In this document: piece after piece, positions 1-13,106 of the stretch | How the letters are laid out: each line of letters begins with the position of its first letter | How positions within the stretch are numbered: the first letter of the stretch is position 1 | NCBI RefSeq assembly: GCF_037975245.1 | Contig: NC_092563.1 | Span: 9,907,001 to 9,971,000, forward strand | Length of the DNA: 64,000 nucleotides | Source: Apostichopus japonicus | Lineage: Eukaryota; Echinodermata; Holothuroidea; Aspidochirotida; Stichopodidae | Direction of reading: 5' to 3' | Program-made: the position numbers and the translations under genes | Notes under the pieces: model-generated | What the model saw: the letters and a program-made list of their open reading frames with translations, nothing else | Databases searched by the model: none | Told to the model about the DNA's origin: nothing

Positions 1-394
1 CAGCAGAGAAATTTTTGGGATTGCTAGCAAATAAGAGCTGAATCATTAGTAGAGTACAGAACTTGAGTTAAACCTGACCATCACTGGTTTCAAAGTCTGT
101 TTTAGCCAGTGAATATTTTGCTTTCTCCCAATTAGCTCTCTGTTTATGATTTGGCCTTTAAATGGAATATTTTTGTGTTTGTTTTATACTAGTGTCGATA
201 TTTCTGAGATTGTCACTTTTGATACCAGATCTTCAGCACAATGGATTAATAATGAGTCAGTCTTTCCCAACAATAATCTTCAGTTTCTGAAGTGTTCTCA
301 TTTTACTCTTTTTTTTTTTTTTGGGTCAAATAAGTCAGATAGTCTAATTGTTATTTAATGCATACTTTCAATCTTTTCTTCTTTGTTCTTAAAG

Positions 395-3300
395 AACTGT
401 CGAAATCAACAACACAGACGCCGAAGGTCGCTTAGTCCTTAGCGATGGTGTAAGTAAAGTATTCCGGTATATTTGTGAATATATAGTAAGATTTGTAATG
501 TTTGAAACAGGTTGTTTAGTTTGGTACTTAACAAAATCATGACCACAGTAACCAAAGTTTTTCACAAAATAACATCTTTGTTTTATTATGCTGGAAATGT
601 TCAAAAGAATGTCATTGCTCAAACTACCCATCTTCAATGATAGTGGTATATTAGTGGTAATAGATAATGTATTCATCTGATGGCTGAAACTCCATGCAAA
701 CATAGCCTTGGATGAAAAGCCTGAGCTACATAACACTTTGTGTTGGTTTATGTAATTTATCTCAGTTGTGAAACCTCACATTATACTTCTTATTTTGTTT
801 TGACATTCCCATGTCTCTTTGTTGTTTTCCTTTGTAATGTCAGGTATCTTATGCAGCCAAGGACTTGAGGGCAGACATCATAGTAGATGTGGCGACCTTG
901 ACCGGCGCTCAGGGTATCTCCACCGGCAGATACCATGCTGCTGTGCTTTGTAATAGGGAAGAGTGGGAACAAGCATGTGTGACATCAGGTGCTTATCTTT
1001 ACAATTCTTCATGGCAGCACAGTTTTAAAGCAGTAGGATGTGTGTTTATTGTATCTTTCCTCACCAGCAGACATTTGCTTCCACTGAAAGCTTTGTTGCA
1101 ATTGTAGTATCTAAGATGTGAAGAGGGGACTTAAATAAATGACTGGAAGCAGGAGAATAAATCAACTTAATACTGAATCTGAAGCAACAAATATACATGA
1201 TGTATTTGGACTATTTTGATGACATCCGTGTGACAAGAGATATCAACATTTTTAAATAGTCTATTATTTTTAAAACACAAAACATGACATATAGCATTTT
1301 AGTAATAAGGTACCTAGCCCATGATGAGAATCCAGCAGAATTTTTGTAAAGGGTATATGCTGGTTACCTCAGTAAATTTTTGTTGGGAGCAGGGGGGAGG
1401 CAATAGTGGATTATTTTCTCCACACAACAGTTTGTAATTTTTAACCAAATGCTATGACTTTAAACTAAGTCAGTAGCTGCAAACAATATTAGGTACATGT
1501 GGTTACAGTGTTAAATATAAGTACTTTGATAAATGTAATATGTTTGAGCCTCGTTGTGGAAGTAAAGGTTCTTTTTAACCAGACTTTGGGGGTGGGGGAG
1601 GGGGTTGGAATGAGGAATGGTTTGTACAGCTTAACATTTTACAGGGATGAGGAACCTGCTAAACACATGCAAGTATATGCAAGGCAACAACTTCTTCTTT
1701 CATCTCTGTCCCTACCAGTACTGAAATGTTCACTGCTGCATTAGAGGACCATGAGTCACTAACAAACACTCCCCTGTTTTTTCATCTTTTATAGGCCGTA
1801 ACAGCGGTGACTTGGTCTTTCCAATAGTCTTCAGCCCTGAACTTCACTTTAGTGAATTTGCCAGTGCCGTGGCGGACATGAAAAACTCTGTTGCTGTAAG
1901 TATATTGAAACTTGGAAAATATAGCCTTGGGAAAAAATGGGCTTTGTCATAAATTAAGTGTTTTATATTCACCTGTATTCACCTGTATCCCACGCCTCAT
2001 CACTAGACAGATGTAGTGTGGGATGAAGAAGGGAGAGAGAGCTCAGCTCATGTAACTGCCCTACATTGCAGATGTCTGTCCAAATGTCCCTTGAACTGAT
2101 TTATTCTAGTAGCATCAATGGCAGACTGTGGAAGGGCATTCCATTCAGATAGAACCCTGACCGAAATTTTTTTTTATAGCAGGGGGCACAAGATTGGAAG
2201 CAACACCAACTTGTGCACACTTCAATGTTGACCATACATATTATTATAAAGTGCAGAACAACGCTAAGTAGAACTTTTAAGTAAGTGTGTTTCCTCGGTA
2301 GTCTGGCCAATAGCTACACCACTGTTTCTAAATTAATGATAATCTAGAAAATGATAGGAACTTGAAACTAGCATTATTACACTAAAAAACAGGTCTGATT
2401 AAGATACTTATCTTCTCACTTAGAAAATAAAATGTGTACTTTATCCAATAAGCAATATAGGACTCTGACACTGCTAGCTTTATATTTGAAAAGAATGTAT
2501 AGCTTAGTCAGTAAAGTGATATAAAACATGTCAGAAAAATGTGTCAAATAAATATAAAAGGGCATTAGGTATTATCTCATGGTACCTGTTTGAATAGAGT
2601 AGTTACTTGATGCTGTTACTATTAATTGTGTTGTGAAACAAGATACAAGCCCTTTAAGACAAACCAGACCATTGTAATCCTGCTTCTGGGAGTGACCTTA
2701 AAGTACCACTGTTCTTTACAGTGTATCCTATGATCACAAGCTGTACGAAGCCACAACCAATCTAGGAATCATAGTACATTCCTTGCAGTAAAACCCTGTC
2801 TTAGCCAAGCTGATGAGGTTTGTAGGAATTACTGTTTCCTCCAGAATGTTGTCAATTCTTGACTTAAAAGTGTTTGTCTTTTATCGTAATTGTAGGACAG
2901 AAGTAACGCTCAAAGTTCCTGTGCCGGCCTCTTTATCTTCTCTCACCTTGGGTTTGAGTTTCCAGGAGTGTGGGTGCATCTTGATATTGCATCGCCATGC
3001 TTTAGTGTAAGTATTACCACTGAGTTGTAGCAAGTTAGTAGACGTTAGCTGCAAGTTAATAACAATAGGGTGAGTGACGTTCCCGAGTCGAGTCATGGAC
3101 TGAGTCATTTTGTTATATCTATCGGGAGACTGAACAAACTTGTGGGAATCAGTTCACTCTACCAGTCATATGTATCGTATTCAAGTGAACAACAGCTCAT
3201 CAAACATGAAAAGAAACCATTCACTGTATTATATCTAGTGTTGCGCCGATAATCGTTTTCAATATCGGTATCGGCCGATATTTGCAATATCGGCAGCATA

Positions 3301-5633
3301 TCGGTATCGGTAAAATTTTGCCTAATTGCCGATAACAGCAAGCCGATATTGAACCTTTTTTTTCACAGCAGAGCTACTTATTTATACTTGCAATGATTTG
3401 TTAATCTGCCCAAGACGATCTATTTCTTTAGCGTCAGTTAAACTCTTATTCATTTTCGATTAATATCCATGGAAACCTGACCCTCCGTAACCTCTAAAAC
3501 ACGTCTACGGCGCGCGAATATAACCAATGACCTTCGTGAACCTTGGCCTACACATAGCATTAGTGCAGCATGTATACACTGTACTGTACTAACCATTCAT
3601 TTTCTCAAAGGCCTCCGTGAAAACCTTGAACATGATGCATAACTGCACTTTTAATTTTCCGCGAACACACTGCCGATTTCCCGCCGGTGTTCGCCCAGCG
3701 AACACGCCGAGCACGCGAGCATAAAGGCGTAGTGTCCAGGGGCCCGCCTTAGGGCCTTGGTGGGGTCATGGGGTAGAACCCCTTGTGGGGATCCTGGGGG
3801 ATAAAGCCCCGAAAAATTGGCTTTTTTTTGCGTGTCTGGCGATAAAAAAAAAATCGCAGTTGAGTATGCAAAATAATTTTCTTATTTAAATTGTCACGAA
3901 ACAGATGAAAATTTTAAAATGACAAGTTAGAGTAGCTATATTATGTTATAAAATGAAAAGAGATTTAATCTGTCCTTCAATCTTTAAAAAGTGCAACTTA
4001 CAAAACTTCCGATATTATGAAACAAACAACGTTCAGCAAAGCCCTGTCTCTAGACTGCCTAACAATGAATAGCGTGCACAATGCGTACATTTTTACAACT
4101 GCGGTGTTTAACCCTATACCCAACTACCGCCGTACATGTGCTGCGAATTTTCCCAGGTACCTTCCCAAACACACTGTAAGCTCACCCCCTGTGTAACACC
4201 TGTTTGTTAACATTTTTTGGCAAGTTGCCAGGGAACTTTTCAGTTACGTGAGATCCGTAACCGCCGAGGTGGTTAGGCTATTTGCTATACAATTAACTAT
4301 GGTAGGATATTATTTTTTCCGTATTTTTGGAAATTCTAGAAAATACTTTCTTTTTTCCCCCGCTTAAAAACAGATGTGGTCTTACGGTATATTCATAAAT
4401 GGATGCACTAGAGCCTTGTTTACATGACATTAGTTGCATTTAGTACGATATGCCAGTTTTGCGTGAATTTTCGAAAGTGTTTTGTTCGATCTTTCGTAAT
4501 ATTTGAAAGGTGTACCACCTTACTTTCCGTACACAATTGGTCATTTCTCTACTGATTTTCAGTTTTTTTCTTCTCTATACGGTCAAGTGAATAAGTTGTA
4601 CATTGAGTATAAACTCAATAAATTATCATTTTTACATTGTGATCGACAGTTCGTAACCTAATTAAGATGCAATTTTGCAAGCATACGTTAACACTATAGC
4701 TACTTGTAGATCTTTACGATGTTAAGGCTCACATTTACTGCGTCCATTTTATTATCGCGTGCAGCGCTGCAGTGAAAAAGATTCTGGTTGGATTTCAATT
4801 ATAATTCTCTTTTTCAAAATCAGGAAAAAAGTCATTCTTTTCAACTTAGGACAAAAGGAAAACAAAACGCCATATTTTGTTGTTTACTTGAAGATTTATT
4901 TGTGAATGTATGCATGACTAAAAGTACGATTTTGCCTTTATTTTGTCTGTTAAAAAGTATCGGTATCGGTATCGGACCGATATTGGGATGATAATATCGG
5001 ATATCGGCCAAAACCGATATTGGTAATATCGGCGCAACACTAATTATATCAGAATATCCAGCTGACTTGAACATCATTCAGATGTTAAATAGCATAGAAT
5101 CTTAGTATTGGGCATTACGTGGCCTGATTTATCTACAACGTAAATAAGTACCCCATACTAAAACATAATTGTATGAAACTATTAACTGACATCAGATAAT
5201 ATTGATGGCACTTTCTGGTCAGTTGTTCATTGTTTAATGTGAAAGTAACAATTTGAAGAAGCTTAGCTTTTTTTTTTACTTGACTTGATTGATCAGTACA
5301 CTGACTTATTAAGTTATTAGATCCATCTTTCTCCTCTGGGTGAGCGAGCCACTGGGTTGGGTGTGTTGTTGCTGTTATTAAGTTATTAGATCCATCTTTC
5401 TCCTCTGGGTGGGCGAGCCAGCCACTGGGTTTGGTGTGGCGTTGCTGTTATTAAGTTATTAGATTTATCTCTCTCCTCAGGGTGAGCGAGCCACTGGGTA
5501 TGGTGTGGCGTTGCTGTTGTCGTTGTTTGGCAAGGCGTCTCATTCTACTTTGCTCCAAGCAGTCTCTCCTCTTGGATGCTCTGACGAAGATGAAATGGTA
5601 GAGAACGCCACCAAGAAGATTCGTCTGGTATGA
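395..5633 (+). CDS. NPEPL1: Probable aminopeptidase NPEPL1, last five exons (5' truncated by the window)
   Basis: M17 (leucyl aminopeptidase family) metallopeptidase, expected to remove N-terminal residues from peptides in the cytosol. Exons are 395-449, 844-988, 1795-1895, 2896-3006 and 5481-5633, all with AG acceptors and GT donors and consistent phases; about 187 C-terminal residues are present and the stop is TGA at 5631-5633. The first exon encodes NNTDAEGRLVLSDG, the M17 signature with the metal-binding Asp and Glu and the active-site Arg. Later exons read ATLTGAQGISTGRYHAAV, SPELHFSEFASAVADMKNSV and GVWVHLDIASP, and the protein ends in RLV, as I recall for vertebrate NPEPL1. That pattern separates it from LAP3. 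The N-terminal domain and promoter lie outside the window. Intron 4 carries a DNA transposon and two mutated copies of the final splice acceptor. Confidence 0.93.
3236..5042. mobile_element. Non-autonomous hAT-type DNA transposon in NPEPL1 intron 4
   Basis: The element begins TAGTGTTGCGCCGAT and ends with its reverse complement, and is flanked by a perfect 8-bp duplication ATTATATC (3228-3235 and 5043-5050). An 8-bp duplication fits the hAT superfamily. Both ends are packed with short ATCGGTATCGG-type subterminal repeats in both orientations, as expected of transposase-binding sites. No transposase reading frame is visible in its 1807 bp. The centre includes a GC-rich patch near 3720-3810 that differs in composition from the rest and may be captured DNA. 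Confidence 0.88.
5306..5516 (+). repeat. Tandem triplication of the last-exon splice acceptor region of NPEPL1
   Basis: Three head-to-tail copies (5306-5374, 5375-5447, 5448-5516; 69, 73 and 69 bp) each contain TTATTAAGTTATTAGAT, a pyrimidine-rich stretch and about 36 nt matching the start of the last exon. Only the third has an AG at the junction (CTCCTCAGGGTG); the first two read CTCCTCTGGGTG. Copy 2 also has a 4-nt insertion that would shift the frame. Copies 1 and 2 therefore look like inactivated duplicates of an exon boundary. Confidence 0.92.
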
Positions 5634-6870
5634 GGCCAACACAACGAGTGTATTGTCAATATAAATATTATAGGATCATCTTTCTAGCCCTCGGAGATTC
5701 TGACCATCGTTTTTGCGAGATGTTGAGAAGGGTTATATTTAACAGTTCAATAGCTGAGTGAGTCTGGGGGAAGTTTTTTGTGATGGTGGCAGTAAGCTGC
5801 TTGCGAAGATGCAATATTCAGTGGCTATTTTACTTTCTGGTATATTTGGGGCTAAAACTGATGTCTTTTCAGGGAATGATTTAGTGTTTAAATTTTGCAT
5901 AGCATTGATGAAGGCTCTGAACTTTGTCTCTAAGACTATGTTTCCTGTGTTATAAAAGCTGCTATGCATCTTTGCACAGTTTGTATAGCAATTTGACCAT
6001 TTTGTATTGCATTTTGAGATTCAATACTGGTTAGATCTTTCCCAGCCGTATAATTACAAATAGTCAATTTAACAGAAAATCATTGTAATCATAATGCTTG
6101 AACATTAATGAAGTCTTGCAAGGCAATATTTTTCTGGCCTCTTACAAGAACATGTCACTTAAACTTGAGGTATTTAATGTTGTTAGATTTAAGACTAAAA
6201 CTATGAAATATATTGTCCTGTAGCTTTAAGTCATATACTTTGAAGTTTTGGGAATCTAATTCAGGTACAAACTGCAGCTGTTTCATAAGGATGTCTTTAA
6301 AACTGACTAATTTCTTTTCTGTGGGTACCTACTCTTGAAAAGAAAATGAATTGTTCGCACACACTGTCAGTGGTTCTTCTAGCTTTTACATGTCTGTCCC
6401 AGTATAAGTTGTGACTCCTAGCTGTGACTGCTAGGTTACTTTCACACCAATTTATCATTACCCAGATTACAATTTCCCTATTGAAGTAAATGATAGTAAC
6501 TTTCAATCTATCATGGTACTAAAATTGTTCAGATAAAACATCTTTCAACCATGATCCAAGAGATATTTTTCTTTAACAAAACTGCATCTGAAATTGACAC
6601 AATTTCAAAACCTTTTTTCAAGGTTTGCATTTTCAGTTTCCTAATCGTTCATTTACAAGTAGAGCATATGTAATGCTAATTCATTACGATCATATTTGTT
6701 TTCATATAAATATTTAAGGGTTTAGAAAAGAAACAACATGAATTGTGGACATTGCTTCTCAGTGGTGAAGATTGGCAGAGGAACATAGCATTTAGAATAG
6801 CAGGAGTAATGTCATTGTATACGATCATGTTATATGCTCACACTTTGCAAAAACAAGAACTTTGCAATAC
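5634..6870. other. 3' flank of NPEPL1, no further gene seen
   Basis: AT-rich DNA after the NPEPL1 stop codon. The 3' UTR must start here, but I found no convincing AATAAA in the first kilobase. No repeat or coding signal is recognised. Confidence 0.5.
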
Positions 6871-6872
6871 AA

Positions 6873-7106
6873 GGAGTATTAGCTCAGTGGTTATCGCCGG
6901 TGCCTTCCAATCATAAGGTCCCCAGTTCGAGTCACTCCAAGATTAATGTATGTCGTCCAGCAATAGAGTTGTTGACAATTCATAATCATGGACGTTAAAT
7001 ATGAATCTAAGGGACTGACTTCGGTCAGCTTGCGGCTTTGATAAGCCAATGAGGCTTCTTCGCTAGTTCCTGCTTGCAGGAGGATCTAAAATACATACAT
7101 ACATTT
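6873..7106 (+). mobile_element. tRNA-derived SINE, family A, copy 1
   Basis: The head carries an A box (TTAGCTCAGTGGTTA) and a B box (AGTTCGAGTCACTCC); its first bases GGAGT pair with ACTCC at the end of the tRNA-like part. The body includes CTGACTTCGGTCAG (7015-7028), which folds into a UUCG-capped hairpin. The 3' end is AGGATCTAAA followed by an (ACAT)n tail. Three further copies lie in this window. Confidence 0.9.
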
Positions 7107-9120
7107 CAGGGCTATTAATCCATGATAGCCGGTAGTCCGAGATGACCAACTTACTGTTCAGACAACCAAATTCAGTTGTAAAATTCAAATTGCATTGTGA
7201 CTAAATAACCCCAAGTAGGTAGAACCATAAATTTGTATCACCCTCAAGTATCTACGTCTCTACATGTACTTTTGGTTTGATCTACTCGTGTAATTATTTA
7301 TCAGTAATATAAAGGAAATAGCAAGGTTTTAGTCTTTCACTTAAACATCCTTCATAGATAATATGCATGTATTACTACTTTCTGTTTCTTGTAAGATACT
7401 TTACCTTCATTAACCTTTGGAATAACATTGAAGAAAGGTCATTACAAATAAATGTTACGCTCTGTCATTGATAAACATACAACATTGCACAGGTATTTTG
7501 GCAAAGCAATGTCTTAAAAAGATTGATCATTTAACCAAACTTAAACTGTTCTGATTTTTCTTAGCTGCCCTTATGCATTTGCAGTACAATCTCAATGTAA
7601 GTTCTATATTGGGTACAGCAATATGCCATGTATTTCAAATTCGAGAAGAACATATTTGCCATTTCTCAAGATAAATTGGGGCAACTTAGTAAGCCTTTTA
7701 ATAGTATAGAAATTTACTGATTTGTGGTTACTTGCCTAAACCAAGTAACCAGCTAGCTATGTAATGGGTGAAGTAAGGGATGTCTATGTACATGCTTGTG
7801 AACATGGTATGTTGATAACCTACAAATGATATGGTGGTGACATACTTTGTATGTGGATACAGATTTCAGATTACAAGAACCCTATCTTTTGTGGTGGTCA
7901 AAGGTCAAATGAGGTTAAGAAAGGTCAAATTCTGAACTCCAAAAAAGAAAGTTTGGATAAATGTCATGTTTGGTATGTGGATCCACCTGTGTGCAAGTAC
8001 CAGAAGCAGGTTATTTTCTTCTCGTCATTTGAGGTCAAGGAAGTCAAAAGTCTGATAGCCTTGTAAGCACAACAACTCCAGAAGTAAAGCTCCACCTAAG
8101 TGAGTAGATTAACTCTGTTTGTAATGGAGCTCAAATGCTGAAAGCTACAAAGTCACAACAACTGCATGTTAAAGCATAGAGTACTACATACTGGATATGT
8201 AAGCTTATGTTAGATGACTTGAAGTTTGCAATTTGCAAGACTGGAGAATCTTTTTAGGCAGAATGGGATAAAATGTGGCAAGGCATTGCTAAGCCTGTTG
8301 GCTTTCTGGGTAACTATTACCTTCCTAATCTGTCTACTTGAATGTTAGTTTAAGTCACATATAGTAGGGTAATAACCACTGGCAGGGGTCATCATTCTGG
8401 TGTGGCTTTAGAGGTAGCAAAGTTGGACTTTTTACTTAGAAATAATTTTCCAAAATTTGCTTCTGTTACAAGAACTGATTTGAAAAAAATGTACTAGAAA
8501 GGTAGCCGATATAGATAATTGACTATAGTAGAATTAACTCAGCATCTTAGATGTTTATTGAAAGTGATATTAATATTGTATACATCACTATGACCTATCT
8601 GTCTTTATGATTGATGGTGTTTTTATACCAAAATCAAATTTAACACAAAATTTACTTCCTGTTGGCATTTTTCAATTTTCATGTACTCAATTTTCATTTA
8701 CCCAACAGAGTGGTTTCAAACATTTGAACGCAGTTAATGTTTATCTATTGAACACTAAATATGGAAGGCTATAGGAAAAAAGATACTTTAAGAGACCCTT
8801 GATTTAAATTGTATAGATATAGTAGTATGAAATGAAACAGCCAATCCTCACGTGACAGTATTTCTCAAGAGAACTGTTTTGTACACAGTTTAATATGTCG
8901 AGCAATGTCATCATGCATGATACAGCCCAATGAAATGACGTATCTTGTGGACCGGGAAAACCCTATGTTCAGGGTTAAGCCCTAGGGTTAACCCTAACCC
9001 GAGAAAAACTGCATCACATGTAGTAAAATACAATACCGTACTTCATGAGGCAATGCAACTTGCCACATTATAACTTGTCTTGAGAGATGGAAAAAAAATT
9101 GAGGTCTTGCTTGGTGAATG
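7107..9120. other. Intergenic DNA, no gene recognised
   Basis: Non-coding by inspection. It includes a stretch at about 7850-8050 rich in GGTCA-type half sites and a short telomere-like patch at 8971-9000. The only open frames are short and show no recognisable domain. Confidence 0.5.
8971..9000. repeat. Short interstitial telomere-like patch
   Basis: About 30 bp contain AGGGTTAAG, CCTAGGGTTA and ACCCTAACCC, that is TTAGGG-like units in both orientations around a CCTAGG centre. It is too short and imperfect to be more than an interstitial trace or chance. Confidence 0.45.
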
Positions 9121-9127
9121 AAAGGTT

Positions 9128-9310
9128 GTATTCATGAATATTCATACAGAGTCATACTGTTTTGGATCAAGTTTTATTCCTGAATATTCATAATGTAAGA
9201 GTCATACTGTTTTGGATCAAGTTTTATTCATGAATTTCATAATGTAAGAGTCATACTGTTTGGGCTCAAGTTTTGTTCCTGAATATTCATAATGTAAGAG
9301 TCATATTGCT
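9128..9310 (+). repeat. Tandem repeat, about 59 bp, three copies
   Basis: The core GAGTCATACTGTTTTGGATC followed by AAGTTTTATTCCTGAATATTCATAATGTAA recurs with minor changes; the last unit diverges at its right end. Confidence 0.85.
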
Positions 9311-9319
9311 CGGACAATC

Positions 9320-12300
9320 TACAAGTTTATTTTTTAAATGATGACTAAGGTTATACTTCATCTTTGGAGATGGATGAAATAAAAGAAAAGTTAAACAAAA
9401 AAAATTGGAAAATGTTATAAGTGCACTTTATATACATTAGTTTCTTTTAGCTTGTAGATGTTTTTCACCTTTCCAGTAATAAAGGGTAGAAGGTAGCATG
9501 TCTGTGAGACTGCTACTTCAGGAATGAATTTGAAGATGTCCTCTTCTCTTACACTAGCTAAATACTACTTCCATTCACCTGCTATGCAAGATATTATTCC
9601 ATCTACTCAATACCCCCCATTTTGAACAGCATTGGCATCTCTTATACCTTCATCTAGAATTTTTCTGCTGTTTTTCTTTTACTATATGACAACATATGCA
9701 CTCTCCATTCCAACATCAATTTTGAGTTTCGAATTCTGCTTATGCTTATCAATTCCTTGATCGTGTGTACTGAAGAGGAGCTACTTTTGCTCCAAGAGCT
9801 CTGCAAACTCCAAACTTTGGCTATCTTACTTCCAGTCACTTAATACTAATGTATGTACTATAATTGTAGTTAAACAGTTAAATATATTAACAGTATCCCT
9901 CACTCTCTGTGGTATTGCAGCAACAGTGGAAACAAACCGAACCAGTGAATGGGCACAAACACATCACAGATGTTCATAAACGTGTGATTATGTCTTTAGA
10001 GGTTTAAAGTATTTAATACAAACTTCATAAGAAAATGTTCCAATTCAAAACTTTATTCTTGATCTGATCTGTGAGCTGATTTTGATCCCATTATGATTTG
10101 TCAAAATTGTTAACTTTTAAACTAGCAGATTATTGTAAAGTAAGCAAAAACACTAAATATCACAGGAAGTTAGTCAAAGTTGATTAATTTATGATAGTTT
10201 GTAGATATGAAGAAAAAAATTATGGGGGAATTGCCATTGATTTTGGTGGCCGAGAGTGTTAGGAAAATTAATAAGGCAGATCCAACTGCAATTCAATACA
10301 CTTCTCCTGCCCCATTCTCCCTAACTCAAATTCCATTGACTGTGGAATTTCAAGTGTTGAGAGATTTAGAAGGGAGGTACTGTAAAGTAACTTCTGTCTT
10401 GGCAATAATTGTGCCGGAGTTACTTTGACTCTAAAATGCCATGAGAAGACCATGTGAAACCAACAACAATTTGGAAGGCCTTCAATCAGCAAACCATTCA
10501 TTAATTAAAGGAGTAGCCATGTTAACTTATGATTGGTGCCAACTGTAGGCCTAACTTTAATATTCATCATCATCCTAAATATAAAAGTAACAAAGTAAAC
10601 CATAACCGTTTCATTTTTGCCCAGTCTCGCTAAACATCCGTTTTAATGCGTTACATAATATGTTCATACATTCCAGCAGTCTGTGTCAATCTCTTTTACG
10701 AGCAAATCCGGCTGTGTTTTATATCGATTGCAAACTTAGTGAATAGGTTTTGACTGGTGTTTACTGCGTATGCATTGGTAACCGTTGGTAACCGTCCTGC
10801 GCGACACTGAAGATTTCAACCGAACGTGCAATGCATGTAATATGTCAATGGCACTAATGTGCAACAAGTTGGTGATATTTAGTTTTTATAGCAACTTGAG
10901 GCTCGTTATTTATTGTTATAATTATCATTGTGCCGTCACTGTTCTAGTTCAACTGATCTTGCCACTGTGTTTCCGCAAGAAACCGCGACCAGAATATTAA
11001 TCACAGAACCCCTGTGTTTAGGTGGTCGGGTGTAAGGGGAGGGGTGGGGCAGGGTCGGGTGTCGTGGCCCTCACTATAAGTTTCACAGCATGGGTTTTCT
11101 AGCCGGTTTGGCAATTTTAATATCACTGAACGTCGGTCTGATCTCCCCCCCCCCCCCCCACCTTGTTGCAAACATCGCTATGATTTGTGTCCCTGCATCC
11201 ACAAAATCACAGTGTTCAATGCCATCAAATAGGTCCCATCAAGATCAAGTTCTGGTAGTCCTATATGCTTCACCTTGTGATCAAGATTTAAGTGATCTCC
11301 GACGTCACTTTCATTATTGAAAATTTGCCCTGGCCGGTCAGGTAATAACTACCGCAAAAAAATCGATCAAAACCGGGAACGTTGGTACACCCATTGGAAT
11401 TACTTCATGCATGGTATAAGATTTATACAGTAGTGTTCATATGTGCCCATAGCAACGAATAGAATCGCTGCTATACCTTTGTATACGGATAAACAGGCTG
11501 GATTACGGTTCTTCCATTTGCACATGTACTCATATTGTCCGTTCACTGAGTAAATATAGCTGCTATAATTGGTTGGAACCGCGTATCCTAGAAAGAAAAA
11601 AACACAAAACAACTCATGAAGCAGCTTCAACAGTTATAGGTGTTGATTTTTGTCAAAGTTTCGATGCTCAAATTGCATTAAAAATAGGATTATCATATGA
11701 CTTGACTACTTTGCTGACGTCCGGAGTCTAAGGGGAGGGGACTAATTTGAGGAATTTTTGGCTAGAAGGTGGCTTTGATGATGCAAAATCGTGTGCTTTC
11801 ATTGCCATCATTTTAACTGCATTTGTATAGCACGACTAATTAAGTGTAAATTTTACAGGAGCATTATAACTTAATTGGTCGAAGGGTTGTCCCACATGCC
11901 TCAACCCCCCCCCCCCCCTCCATCATGGCTATAATCCGGTCCTGTACCACATACATTTATGTTCACTTTCTCTGTGAAGTATGACACGGTATATATTAAT
12001 ACCGTATCAAACATTAACAAGTATATATATCAGAAGGGGGTGGGTATAGTAGGTATTTGTGCTTCCAATGGAAAAGGCTACAACTTGATCTAAGTAAAGC
12101 GGCAGTCCTGTGTTGGTTATTCTATGCTGCTGCCTTGTTCGGCGGGGGCCCGGGGGATTCATCTTTCTTACTGGCCCTCACCTCACTGACCCCTCCCTTA
12201 ATTGACCACACACAAAAACAGGGCATGTAGGCTATATGTTGGAAAATGGCTCTCGATACGTCGCGCGGATAAAGACACGTGAGCGTCAGACAATTCGTAC

Positions 12301-13020
12301 TGAACTCTTGAAACCAACACATTCAATGTTTTAGGATTAATCGCCGGAAATTAACACATTGGACGGTTATATGAAACATGTATTTACTTCCCATTTCTTC
12401 GTTCACTTTCTCTTTTCTGTCGGACTATCGTTTTAGTCATTCGTCGGTTTATAAACATGAACAATATTCTCTATTACAACCTGTCTTTTATAAGTTATGT
12501 TACAGGCCATGCAACGTCCTTCCTGTAGGCTTGATCTTAGGCTTGTCCTCACTGAGGAAAGGCTTGATTATTTCGCATGGTGTGTGATATATAGGCGCCT
12601 ACAATTATCTGTCACTCTAGTCATTTAAAAGCTATAGTATCTGAATATTGTTACTTGGCTTCGAAAGTAACAACTAGGCCCTAGTAACACAAAATGCTTG
12701 ATCTGTTTGTTAAAGTAAATTGTATCGAAGGACCTCTGAACGGCTATTCTCCGAAGTTGCTATGGTGTTGTGACGCTATCAAATCGATAAACTTTAGACC
12801 CGGAACGCGTCAAGTTGTAAATTTGGAATAGTGTTGACGAAGAACATAATATGTAATTTATACAAAATATTGTGTCATGATATTATCATTCAATAAAATA
12901 AAAAGTATTTCGTACATTTTAAGTTCACCGTAGTATTTTTTTTTATAGGATATTTGAGTTATCTTTCTTTACATATTAAACAGTAATGGTGTAGTACTCG
13001 GCAAAATAACAGTCAGATTT
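9320..13020. other. Intergenic DNA between NPEPL1 and beta-tubulin
   Basis: No exon with recognisable protein similarity was found on either strand. The stretch has poly-C runs near 11146-11159 and 11905-11920 and a G-rich patch at 11030-11060. Short open frames at 10207-10428, 11090-11320 and 12122-12322 have no supporting signals. Confidence 0.5.
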
Positions 13021-13099
13021 AAATTTGTAGATGGCGCTAGACGTTTCTTTGGTTACGATCTCCTAGTAACAATGTTTATGTTTGGAAACGTGCATTAGG

Positions 13100-13106
13100 T
13101 ATATAT
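13100..13106 (+). promoter_or_regulatory. Possible TATA box of the beta-tubulin gene
   Basis: TATATAT lies about 120 bp upstream of the start codon, which would place a transcription start about 90 bp before the ATG. The assignment rests on position and motif only. Confidence 0.25.
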
